A stretch of DNA of 64,000 nt, taken from NCBI GenBank assembly GCA_951812925.1, contig OX638370.1, positions 117,752,897 through 117,816,896 on the forward strand, read 5' to 3'. Every line of letters begins with the position of its first letter. Within the stretch, counting starts at the first letter, position 1. Origin of the DNA: Calliopum simillimum (taxonomy: Eukaryota > Arthropoda > Insecta > Diptera > Lauxaniidae). Under the pieces are notes generated by a model. That model ran no database searches and was not told the origin of the DNA. It saw only the letters and a program-made list of their open reading frames with translations. A program made the translations under genes and the position numbers. Shown here piece by piece: positions 21,493 to 33,400 of this stretch.

Positions 21493-24400
21493 TTACTTTC
21501 TCCTCTCGTATAAATATTCGTCCTCGTAGTAACGTGGTGTCGTCGATGCAACAAACAGTTGGGGACGACGCTGTTGTAATGATATATTTATCTCCTCTGG
21601 GGTGCGATAGACCTGATGCTGCTGCTGTTGCACTTGTTGCAATGGTGATGTGGTAAAGAATCTGTATGGTGTTGGTGTTGCTGAGGGTGCAATGCTCTGT
21701 GGACGATGTTGCTGAAATTGTGGTGTCAATTGTGGTTGAATTGTTGTGACGACAGGAACTGGTTTACGATAAACGGTAGTTTGTTGTACCACTGGCTGAT
21801 GACGTTGGACTTGCGCTTGTGGTTGTTGCCGATGTTGTTGTTGCTGTGGTTGTGGCTGTTGTTGGTATATTGGTTGTTGTTGTTGTTGTTGTTGTTGCTG
21901 TGACTGAGTATTGAAGCCAACTTGTACCTGTGTGAATTGAAAGGATAACGGTATTTTTAGTTTAGTGGTTGATGACATCATGAGACAGAGGCCAACTTAA
22001 GACCAACTAAAAAGCAGTGGTGCCAATTTAGAAAAATCTTAAGGGGGCAAGCCATATATGTTTTATGTTCACATTTTGAAATCAATTTAAAATATATGAA
22101 ATTTATTTTTTTTTGGCTGAGCCCCCCTGCCTATACCAATTGGCGCCACTGCTAAAGACGCATTTGAAACGTTCATTAGAAAAAAACTAATAATTTCATT
22201 GTGCAACACAAAAATTTTAATTTGATCTTGAAGACTTTTTTTTGACTAATTTCGCTGATTCCCAATCTTGCAACCGTTTTGATTTAAAGAGCTTAAAACG
22301 CTTTTTTCAGACGTATAGCGTACATCCACGATTTAGTGCAGTTCACTTTTGACAGCGGCATCGAATAGCCCTGATCTTCTTCTTTAAACCATAACTTTAC
22401 ATTTCCAATTGGATCAATACTTTCCGAGATATCCAAGATATCTATTGAATTACAGGTATCGCAAATCCATGTAAAGGACTAATTTGCATACCATTACTTC
22501 AATGGATGATATCTCAGAACGTAATGATCCAATTGGAAAAGTTGAACTTAAGATTTGGAGAAGAAGATCAGGGCTATTCTATGACGTTGCCAAAATGAAC
22601 TGCACTCCTTCCTGGATGTACGCTATATGTCTGAAAATAGTGTTTTCTGCACTTTAAATCAAAGATGACTCAGAAGAAGCTCAGATGTGATAGAAAAAAC
22701 GGTTGCCAGATTCGAAATCATAATAGAGCGTTTCCAACGGAGATTCATGAGATGATTTACAGCTGCTTCCAGATTTTTTGATGTTTAATACCTGATGAAT
22801 GGGGTTGAGTTACAATTAAATCATTTCATAAATCTCCGGCGGAAACAGGCGGTAAGGCAAGCTATAATAGGTCCAAGGATGATATATCCGTAGTATACAT
22901 TGTTGTGCTTGCTGAAATAGAGATTTTTTACATATACACTCACCGGTTGTCGCTGATGATGATGTATCCTTTGACGTGGTGTCTCCTCTTCGTCATCATA
23001 ACGATCATTTTCATAATAGCTTTCTGGATAGTAACGATCTGAATAACGCAGTGTTACATTGGGTTTCGACTGATGCTCTTGAAGATTGATGGGCTTGTAG
23101 AGATAATCATTGACAATATGATACTTGGATGATTGTTGACAAATGTTTTCATTTGAAGGTGGCATACAAATCAAATGGATCTGATGGAAAGTGAATCCTT
23201 CAGGACAAATCCATGAATGTTTTTGATTTTCTTGACAATAATGGAATACTTCGCAGTTTAAAGATTCATCAGCATAGTAGCTAAATGCAAATACAAATAA
23301 ATTTACCATAAATTTATTGAAAACAGTTTCAAATGTTGCTGTTACCTACCCTGAATTTTTCGAATTGCAATTGAAGCTGGACTTCGCAAGGAGTAGCGAT
23401 AATCTATCAGGTTCTTCTACTTCCTCTTCGGTTTCTTCCTCACTTGATTGTTTTTTGTTGTTGTTGTTGTTGTTTTTCAAATAATTACTCTGTTGCTGCA
23501 CATTTCGACTTTGATAGACTTGACGTGGTGCTTCTTCCTGATCCTCTTCTTGACTATAATCGGTGTATTGTGGGCGCTGTCGATAAGCAAGATGCGTTTG
23601 TGCCTGTGGTTCAAATTCTTCTTCATCATTTTCATCAACTTCAACGGAACGTGCTGCAAACCCTTGCGGTTTTGCTGTTGAAGCAGCAGCAGCAGCTGCG
23701 CCGACGTTTGTTGTCGCTGAAATGACGGTGCCAACGAGGCAACTCGCAGAGACTAGTAAAATGAGGCTTAGACTGAAATAAAAAAAAAAAAAAATTCTAA
23801 TTATGGAGACAAACATAAATTCTTGGCAAATAAGTATAATTGCTAAGTAAAAGAAATTTCTTTCAATTTTTCAGAATAAAATACGGTTTTGAATTAAAAG
23901 TTTTTGAACTCAGTCCCTCTTTATGAAAACGTAAACTACTTTTTTCGGAAAAAAAACATATTTTGCTTATAACTTTAACTTCATTAAAGAATAGATAATA
24001 AATATTCTAATACATTCTTTTTGTGGTAGTTGGTTCCAAAAATCGATTTTTTTACGATTTTCAATTACGTTGTCGGAAAAACTATATTTTACTCAAAAGC
24101 AAAAAGCAAGGCATCCTATCTACGAAAAAAGTGTAGAAGGCATTAAATGCTTAGAATCAAAAAATTTGTTTTTGCCAATCAGACCCTTTAGGAGAATCAA
24201 AAGCGCCCTGTATGTTTTTCCCGAAACGAAAAAACTTACTGAACACTTTTTGCATTAAGCAATATCTCTGGAATACTTGCAGCTGCAGCCTTTTATCTCA
24301 TTATTCTTTCAAGCTTCCCAGTGTGCCAGACGGTTCATATCTTCGCTTTTTTACCCGTTATGGATCCGTTACTGATCCGTTTGCGGGAGAAATTCCAAAA

Positions 24401-27400
24401 AAAAAAACGATTCGCTTTTTTTTTGGGAATCTCTCCCGCCAACGGATCAGTAACGGATCCGTAACGGATAGAAAAGCGGACATTTAAACCGTCTGGCACA
24501 CTGGGTTCGGATATTTTGAACTAATCATGTATCTTTATGCACTCCATGCAATAGGTGAACGAATTTATATTCCCCATGTCACCTATTAACAAATTACAAT
24601 AACAGCAACAATAACAAAAATTATAAGCTGCAAGACATCAACACTTCAACATCAAAATCGCGTTCATAAAACAAAACAAATGAACCACAACACAATTTGC
24701 TACAAAAGTGTCTACATTACACTGCAAAAGATATTACCATCAGATGGAAGAGATAGATATGTCTTTGTTTCAGTGTATGTATTAGTGTGCATGCTGTAAC
24801 GTTTGTAAATACGAGTACTCGTACAATATGTAGATTGAATGCCAACACCCTTGCCAATATTTATTTTATGTCACGTCATTGTTCGTCGCCATTGTTGTTA
24901 GGAAGTGACACAACGAACAATGGTAATCGTATTGTCTGCGCCACTGTTGTTGATGAATTTGGGTTGATATTAATGCTCCTTCATTACTAGCAGTGCACAT
25001 GTATATTTTTTTCTTTCGATTTTACTTCCTTTGCTATGCAAATAATTGAAAAAATAAAATTACTTTCTTATTAAAAGTTTAATGATGTTGTTTGACAGCC
25101 AAGTTTTATTTTTATAAAATTAAATAACTACCACATACGAAAAAAAAAAAGAAATTAAATAATAATGACGCTGATGAGATTAAGCTAATCAGATGCATTA
25201 TATTTCCTATAAAGTAGTTAATTGATTTTACTATCACGCTAATGAATTGCTTAAGAGTTTTCCTTCAAAGTATAAATCCTTTAACATTGTATTAAAAAGA
25301 TAAATTTAATTTTTTGGCAGAAAAATCATATTCGTTTTCTATAGGATGCATTGCATAAGGCTACAAATCTTCTGGGAGGTGATAGAGTGGACCTAGACTA
25401 ACAAAAAATTCAGAGGCCTAAATGTGTCCCTGAGGAGTTATGGGGTTAAAACTGATTTTCTGATCTGTTTTACAAAAAAAATTTTCATTGGGTCACCCTA
25501 GCTTTTTAGAGAAAACTTATAAATAATTTATTTATAGGAAACTTTTAGCTCATTATATGAGCTTCTAGGAATGCATTTGGTTTGTAGGGTTTAAAAGGAC
25601 CTTGGTAAATTCTGAGCCCATATGAAAAATGTCATAGTAACATACCCTTTTATATTTTATTTTTCGAATTTTCGTTAAATTTCCTTCAATTCGGTAACGC
25701 ACTTGTCATACCAATTTTTTGATTTGAGGTTAGAAAAAAATACTTTTATGTAATAACTCACGTGTTAGTTGCGTATTACTTAATTACGGAAAATAAAAAA
25801 AATATCGAAATAAGCCCTTTTGATGTGAATTAGAACCTTCCCAACAGAAAATTTCGATGCGCATCCCCAAGATGCAATAGCGATGCGCGTCGTTCTCGCA
25901 ACTAAAGAGCTGATTTGTATGCGCATATTTCCTGCGATATAGAAGGAAGTAGGCAGCTTTATTTTTTGTTTGTTTTTTTTTTTTAAATATTTTTTATTGT
26001 CATCCAAAAAGTATCCAAAGAGTATTTCTAGTAGCGAGAACGAAGCGCTTTCGGTCACGTATTAACGTACAAAACAAAATAAATCAATAAATCGGCTTCG
26101 TAAGAGCACGAGGATGGAGCAGTGGTCTAGAGACTGGCACTGCGATTGAGAGTTGTAGCAACCGTTAGGTCCTCGGTTCAACTCCGGCCTGGACTAAACA
26201 CAAAAGTTTTTCAACTTGCAATTTTTCAATTAAAATTAATTTAGCGAAATAAAAATAATTATAGTTACATCAAAATGATGAATCATTGCGGCGAAAGACA
26301 TAAAATTTCAATTAAAAATTAATTTTTTAAATATTTTTATTATCATCCAAAAAGCATCCAAAGAGCATTTCAGAATGCGAGAGCGATGCGCGTTCAAAGA
26401 GCATTTCTGAATGCGAGAGCGATGCGCATCCCAACAGCATTTCTGGATGCGAGAGCAATGTGCATCCAAAGTGCATTTCTGGTAGCGTGAACGAAGCGCT
26501 TCCTTCCAATGACATGCCAATGTTAATTTCAGCGCTTTTGGAAACGAGAGAGATGCGCTTCACTGCTGCTTTAGAGCGCTTCAGAAGCGCTATTAATGCG
26601 CTCCATTCCCCATTGGGTTATAACTACAATTATTTCACCGGTTGATAATTGGCCTTTTTAGTTTCATGATAAGTTAGCACCTGCATAGCATATAAAAAAT
26701 ATTAAAGGTTTCTTCGGCGACTATACGAAATACGTCTTTTTGTATTAAACTCTAAAAATGTCTAATGAAAACATAAAAATTGGATAGAAATGTGTCGTAT
26801 TATACGAAACTGGAGAATACATTTTAGCATGATAATGACGATGGGATTGGTTTATTCGAGGTTGTAAGTGAAAATAAGTCATTTTGAAAAATCAATTCTC
26901 AATTGCTTAACACAAATATGTTGGCTTAACATATTGATCAAGGTTGTCAGCGTTTTAAAATCACTGAGCCAAGTGCAATCATCGTAGAATTTTTGCTCGT
27001 GTGCAGCAAACACAATATTTTCCCTATTTTTCGCTTTTCATTTTCTCCAATTCATTTGGAAGCTAATTGTGATAAATACAAAAATATTCAAAAATTATCA
27101 TGTTTGACTTCGTTACTACCTTAGATTCTTAAAAATAATGAACAGCATAGTATTCACCTGTCTGCGTCGAACTTATTGTCTTTATAGCTGCTTCGCTGAC
27201 TGTCCAACTCAAAATTTGTGCAATCAATGAAACAACTTTATGATATGGGAAAATCTGAAAAATTCACACCAAAAAAAAAAAAATCCAAATCGAAATGTTC
27301 GAGTAGAAAAAAATAAAGAGTTTTTTTTTTTTTTTCAACAAAATGCGAAAGAGTTGAGACAAATGCAAGAAATCCAAAAAATAGAAGAAGAGCTATAAAA

Positions 27401-30400
27401 TCTCAGACTGAACTTTATTATGTAATATTTACAATGTTGCTGTTTGCTATTGCCGATGAGCAAGTTGCAGAAACAGAAAAAAACAGCCAAGCGAAAAAAG
27501 GTCCAAAACCAAAGAACGGTTGATGTTGCTGCTCTTGCTGAATGCAACTTTTGAGGGCTTTCTAGTACTGAGTTGTGTTAAGTGAAGTCTACAGTTTTAG
27601 TGCAAAACATGGTCGCATCTTTGTTTTTTTTGGCTTTTTGTTTGTCTGTTTGTTTGTTATTTGCAGTTTTTATTATAAATTATTGTATTTTAAGTTTCGT
27701 TTGTAACAGACACATTTATTTGCGCATAGTTTTTCGTATTTATATTTGTATTTGTGGCCAATAAATTTTCATTCATTTGTGTCATTATTTTTTCTCAAAT
27801 TCAGCATTTAGTATTCATCAGTTACATATGTTCGTTCACTTGTATTGGTGTGTTGTTTTTTTTTTTCGCTGTGGGTGTTTATTTCGGAGATTAGTTGTGT
27901 GAATTATTTGTTTAAAATTGTTAGTTGATGGTGATGTGCTGTTATGAATGACACAAAACTAAAGACTTAAGTAACGAACTTGCCTTTTGTGCATATTGAA
28001 TTATTGGGAAGTTAAATTAACAAAAATATTCTTTTTTTTTTTGTTTGATAATTAGAATTACGTTTAAAAAATTTAAAAAAAAAAATTGTTATTTTTGAGT
28101 TCATAATTTATGTGTAAGTAAGTTCACTTGTGCAAAATTTTTACTCAGTTTGTTTGTTGGATTTTTAATTATTGAAATTATTTATGTTTATTTTGCCTTT
28201 TTAAAAATTTTATGCTTAAAAAAAACACCTCTTTTTATAAGAATCCTAAAATTCCAAAATAAAAAGTTAAGCGAGAAACACATAAAAAGTATGCATGTAT
28301 CAAGAATTGTCAAATTGAAGTCAAATACATGTCTGCTTATGAGAGCGCCCAGATAGATACTTTTTATGTGTTTCTCGCTTTAACAAATTCAAATAAAGTT
28401 TTTAATACTAAAATTATTTTGTTTTAATAAATCGGCATAAGGCTTGTCAAAAATGCAGAGTGTATTACAAGCAGTATGTACGAGTATTGCCTAAAGAGGT
28501 AGGCTTCTCGATTAAGCAATAACAACCTGAGCGAATACCCTCGATCGTCGTAATTAAAATGAAAAATTGTTATTTACTTTAAAAATTCAAATCAAATTTG
28601 GCACGCAAATTCTTTCTTTCACCATTTTAAAATTAAAATTTTTAGAAAAAAAAAAAATCAATTTTGTTTGTATTATACTAAGAGCCAGCGCTTGGCTGAC
28701 CCTCCTCATAGTATCAAAGCTGAATTTTTTGTGAGTGTTCTTCCAATAGTAGGTATGAACTTTTGTTCTAGTGAAATCCTGAGAGGTGGTGCCAACGTGA
28801 CATATCGGGTGCAAAAGGTCAAGAAAAACAGTTTTTTGCAAATATCTCGCTGACGGTTATATCTACAAGACAATTAAGTGCCACAATTTTGTAGCTCAGC
28901 AAATTTCACTTCAAAAAGTGGTGAAAATTGTTTTCGTACGACCTATAGTTTAAGAGATATGGTCCAGTGAAATTGGACTTTCCGATCCAACATATAAAAT
29001 CCATATTTTTTTTCTTTTATTCGGTCTTTTTTTTAGTTTCAAATTATGCACCAAAATTCGAGATCAATTTCACTGTCGTACAAAAAGTTATTCAGGCACA
29101 AAGGTCGAAAAAATTAGTATCTCGCTTACGCTCACAAAGGCACCATCTTTCATGGTTTGACTAAAACAAAAGTTAGTACCCACTATTGGAAGAATACTCA
29201 CAAAATTGCAGCCATGATACAATGACGTAGACATAGTTATAGTCATTTCAAAATCAATTTTCAAAAAACTGATTTTCTCGACTTTTGCACCCGATATCTC
29301 ACGAAGGCACCACCTTTCACGGTTTAACTGAAACAAAAGTTAGTACCCACTGCTGGAAGAATACCCACAAAAAAAAAAAGCAGCCGTGATACCATGACGT
29401 AGGCATAGTTATAGTATTTTCAAAATCAACTTTCAACTAGTAAGGGAGTAAAATTTGGCCTGGCCAAACATTAAATACCCTACACTGCAGTATTTTTCAA
29501 ATTTTGATCATATGGGAGTTGCTACGCCCTCTTGTCCGAGGTCACCCAGTTTTTGTTCAGCGCTTGCATTTATAGTTTTTAGTGTCTGAGTGAAAAACTT
29601 TTTCAGTACAGCGTTTTGAAGCTTTTGCTTATATAGGAGGTGCCACGCCCTCTTGACCGAGTTCGTCTAGTTTTAGCTTAGAGCGTGCATTTATAGTATT
29701 TAGTATTTGATTGAAGCTTGGTTCGATTATCTCAAGAAACTGTTTCAGTATAGCATTTTGAAACTTTTGCTTATGTGGGAGGTACCACGCCCCCTTATCC
29801 GATTTCACCCAATTTTTGTTGAGAGCTTTCATTTATGATTCTTAGTGTCTGAGTCAAACTTGATTCGAATATTTCAAAAAACGCTTTCAGTATAGCGTTT
29901 TTAAGCATTTGCTTATATGGGAGGTGCCACGCCCTCTTGTCCGAATTCGCTTAGTTTTTCCTCAGAGCTTGCGCTTACAATTTTTAATATTAATGTGTAT
30001 TTTGGTTGCATTGTTGTGAAAAAACTCCTAAAATTGCATTTTGAATATATTTTTTGTATGGGCGGTAGGCGTGTCCGTTGACCGATTTCGCTCATTTTCA
30101 ATCCCCCGAGCTAACTTTGGTGACGAAGGCAGTGTACCAAGTTTCATTGAATTATCTTGCTCAGTTTTCCCAAAAAGTGTATTTCAACACACAGCCAGCC
30201 AGCCAGCCACCCAGCCAGCCAACCAGCCAGCCAGCCAGACAGACGAACATGGCTATATCGACTCAGGAGGTGACGCTGATCAAGAATATATATACTTTTC
30301 TATATCTGCCACGCCTCCTTCTCTGCGTTACAAACGGAAGGACAAAGTGAATATACCCTGGGTGTAGGGTATAAAAAACTAATTTTCTCTACCTTTTGAA

Positions 30401-33400
30401 CCTGATATCTCACGAAGGCACCACATCTCACGATTTAACTATTACAAAAGTTAGAATTCCCTATTAGAAAAATACCCACAAAAAAATTCAGCCATGATTC
30501 TATGACGTAGGCGTAGTTAGAGTATTTTGAAAATCAACATTCATATTATGATACTATGAACACTTGTATGCGGAAAATACCTTAACATAGGATACCTCCT
30601 AAATTATGGGTCGTACGAAAACAATTTGCACCACTTTTTGATATGAAATTTGTATGTATGTATGTATTCTCCTTTAACTCCTAGGAGGAGCATAGGGCCA
30701 ATATGAAATCTCTCCATTTGTCACGATCCCTTGCGATGACTTTGATCTCTTGCCACGATTTTCCCGATTCTTGGATTTCCTTTTCCAACGACCTTTTCCA
30801 GTTGGTTTTGGGTCTACCACGTGGATTCCACTCAAGGGCCTGGCGCAGCTTGATCTCGTTTTCTATAGCCTTCTGTTTGCATTTTTGATGTAGCTCGGCA
30901 TTTGATATAGTGCGAGGCCACCAAATCTTTAGTATACGCCTTAAGCATTTGTTGACGATAACTTGCAGCTTGTTTGTTAGTTGTTCAGTAACAAGCCACG
31001 TTTCGCACCCATATAACAAAACCGATTTCACATTCGAATCAAAAACGCGTACTCTCGTTTTGGTGGATATAACGGATGAAGACCATATTTTGTTCAGTTG
31101 AGCAAACGCGCCTTTTGCTTTTGCTATTCTTGAGTTGATATCCTCTTTTGCTCCACCATCCATGGAGATAATGCTGCCTAAATACGTGAAGCTATCGACG
31201 TTTTCGATGTCATCACTGCCAGCTCTAAACGTGATGTCATCCCTGTTTGCGTTTAACTTCATCCTTTTAGTCTTGGATACGTTGATTTTCAGGCCGGCCT
31301 TTTGTGATTCCAAGACAAGGTCTTCAATTTTGTTTTGCATATCTGATTGTTTGGACGATAAGAGGCAGATGTCGTCAGCGTAGTCGAGGTCTTCTAGATG
31401 TTCAGTAAAGTTCCATTGGATACCCCTTTTGGCCTTATTAAGAGCTTTATCTAGAATATCGTCAAGAACGATAAGGAAGAGAGATGGTGATAGTAAACAT
31501 CCCTGCCGTACGCCTGAATTAGTGGTGAATGTCGGTGACAACAACCCGTTGCGTAACACACTGCATTTAAAGCCTTCATATTGTGCACGTACTACTGAGC
31601 TACAAAATTGTGGCACTTAATTTTTTTGTAGATATAACGAGATATTTGCAAAAAACTGTTTTTCTTGACCTTTTGCACCCGATATCTCACTTTGGCACCA
31701 CCTCTCAGGATTTCACTACAAGTTCATACCTACTATTGGAAGAACACTCACAAAAAAATTCAGCTTTGATACTATGAGGAGGGTCAGCCAAGCGCTGGCT
31801 CTCCGTCTATATGTATGAATTAATCAAAACGAATCAATGTTGCCAGTATTTAAAATGGTATTAATTGTAAATCTTTGCGTTTTTTTCTTTTTGGCCAACA
31901 TATGCAATTTTCATAATTTGTTTGTCTTGCGTGTAAATTGTTCACATCGCTTAAATTAATTGCTTTTTAACGCTGAAGCATGATGTATTACTGCATTTGG
32001 TTACTGTAATTAGCGCTCCTTAATTAACAAGACTGTTAAGTGTCTGAACAGCATTTATTTTTGAGTTATTAAGTTTCCATGGTTTTTAATATATTTTAAA
32101 ATATTTAAAATATTTTGATACAATTTAATGTTAATTAATGTTTTTCTTATATATTTAGGCGTGAAAAAAGACTCTCTCAAGTACTCTTATCTGGCTTTTT
32201 TTATAAATTGCTAAATGAATTTCTTGTTATAACCTAAGTTATCGAAGAAACGATTAAAATCATTACAGCACAATACAAGTATGTTACTCAATCTAAGAAA
32301 CTTTTTACTTTTTCTTACTTGTAGATCCAGATTCATTACCCAGACCATACTGTCAATCACAAAGACATAAAACTTGAGGCTCATGCTTTTAGCATAATGC
32401 AGCTAAAATCAAAGAGAGTATGCATGTTCTGATATTCCAATCCTTAAACTTTCTTGAAGTCTTCCATAAATTTCTCGACTTTAACACAATTTTAGTATTA
32501 TAGTGTTTTCCTCCCAATCTACCCTGATCATAATCTTTTTAAGAAAATGAAACATTTTCCATTATTTTGCATAGTTTCTTTCTTATTTTTTTTTTCATTT
32601 TACAGCTGATAATAATTTTATTCAAGTGACCTTTTCATATGACAGTTAACTGCGTTACAAGTTTGAAGTTAAAACGCTACTAGGCTGCAGCTTCGTAACC
32701 AATGTATATCCCTCCTTCCTCTCCAATATTATGAACAACTTTAAGTGCCAGCAGCAAAGTATCAAGCGATAGACAACAGACAGGCCGGCAATAATAAAAA
32801 CAACTTTTGAGCGCGCATCTTCATTTAATAGTTTTGCCGACAGCAGATAGCATGTATTTGTTGTTGTTTTTGTTTTACTTTGCTTTGCTTTGGTAAGAGA
32901 AGCTGTCAAGGAGCTTCTTCTTTTTTTGTCGCTATCTACCATGACTCTTTGTAATTAGTTAAGAGTGGAAGCGGCTAGCTTTTTCGCGGGGGAGCAAACG
33001 AACAAATTCAATTCAATTGTAAGAAATAAGTAGTCGGGGAATATGTTGGAGGGAGGGGTGAGAGGAAGGAGTTTGTATTAAATTTATTTTATTTTCCCTA
33101 CAAAAACTTTAAGTTCAAAGGTAAGCAACAGAAATAAAAATAAAATAAAATAAATAAAAAATTTGCAGTGAATGTACGCTATTACTTGATATGTTTGCAT
33201 GTATGTGTGTGTGTGTTTTTGTTGTTGTACATAAATTGTTGTTATAAATTGTTAACTGAAATTTATTGCATGAAGGCATGTAGTTGGATGCACATCCATA
33301 TTTGCAATGCGTGAGAATTTCATTTGCGAGATGGCACATCAACATTTTGTATGATTAAAACGAAAGACTTAGGCAACAAACTTGAATTGTAAAAAAGTTA

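Larger units (their letters stand above)
28681..31802. repeat. Foldback/tandem repeat complex carrying two later insertions
   Basis: Left arm 28681 to about 28965 begins AGAGCCAGCGCTTGGCTGAC; the right arm ends at 31802 with the reverse complement and resumes at about 30600-30651 on the other side of an RTE insertion. Additional forward copies of a unit of about 175 bp (GATATCTCACGAAGGCACCAC, ACAAAAGTTAGTACCCACT, CATGACGTAGGCATAGTTA words) occur at about 29110, 29286, 30403 and 31674. A DINE-1-like element (29438-30375) and an RTE fragment (30652-31596) interrupt it. Confidence 0.85.

Noticed and set aside
21706..21903. Leu-rich and Asn-rich frames around 21.7-21.9 kb
   Set aside because: Other-frame readings of the CAG/CAA run in the CBM14 gene's last exon.
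23773..23816. Upstream extension of the CBM14 exon starting MFVSIIRIFFFFYF
   Set aside because: The Phe run is a translated polypyrimidine tract directly before CAG; it is better read as an intron acceptor.
26110..26197. Functional tRNA gene
   Set aside because: Pol III boxes are present but the acceptor stem does not close and the length is abnormal; SINE-like or relic is more likely.
30041..30367. Frames with SQPATQPANQPASQ repeats
   Set aside because: Translations of the (CAGC)n tract of the DINE-1-like element.
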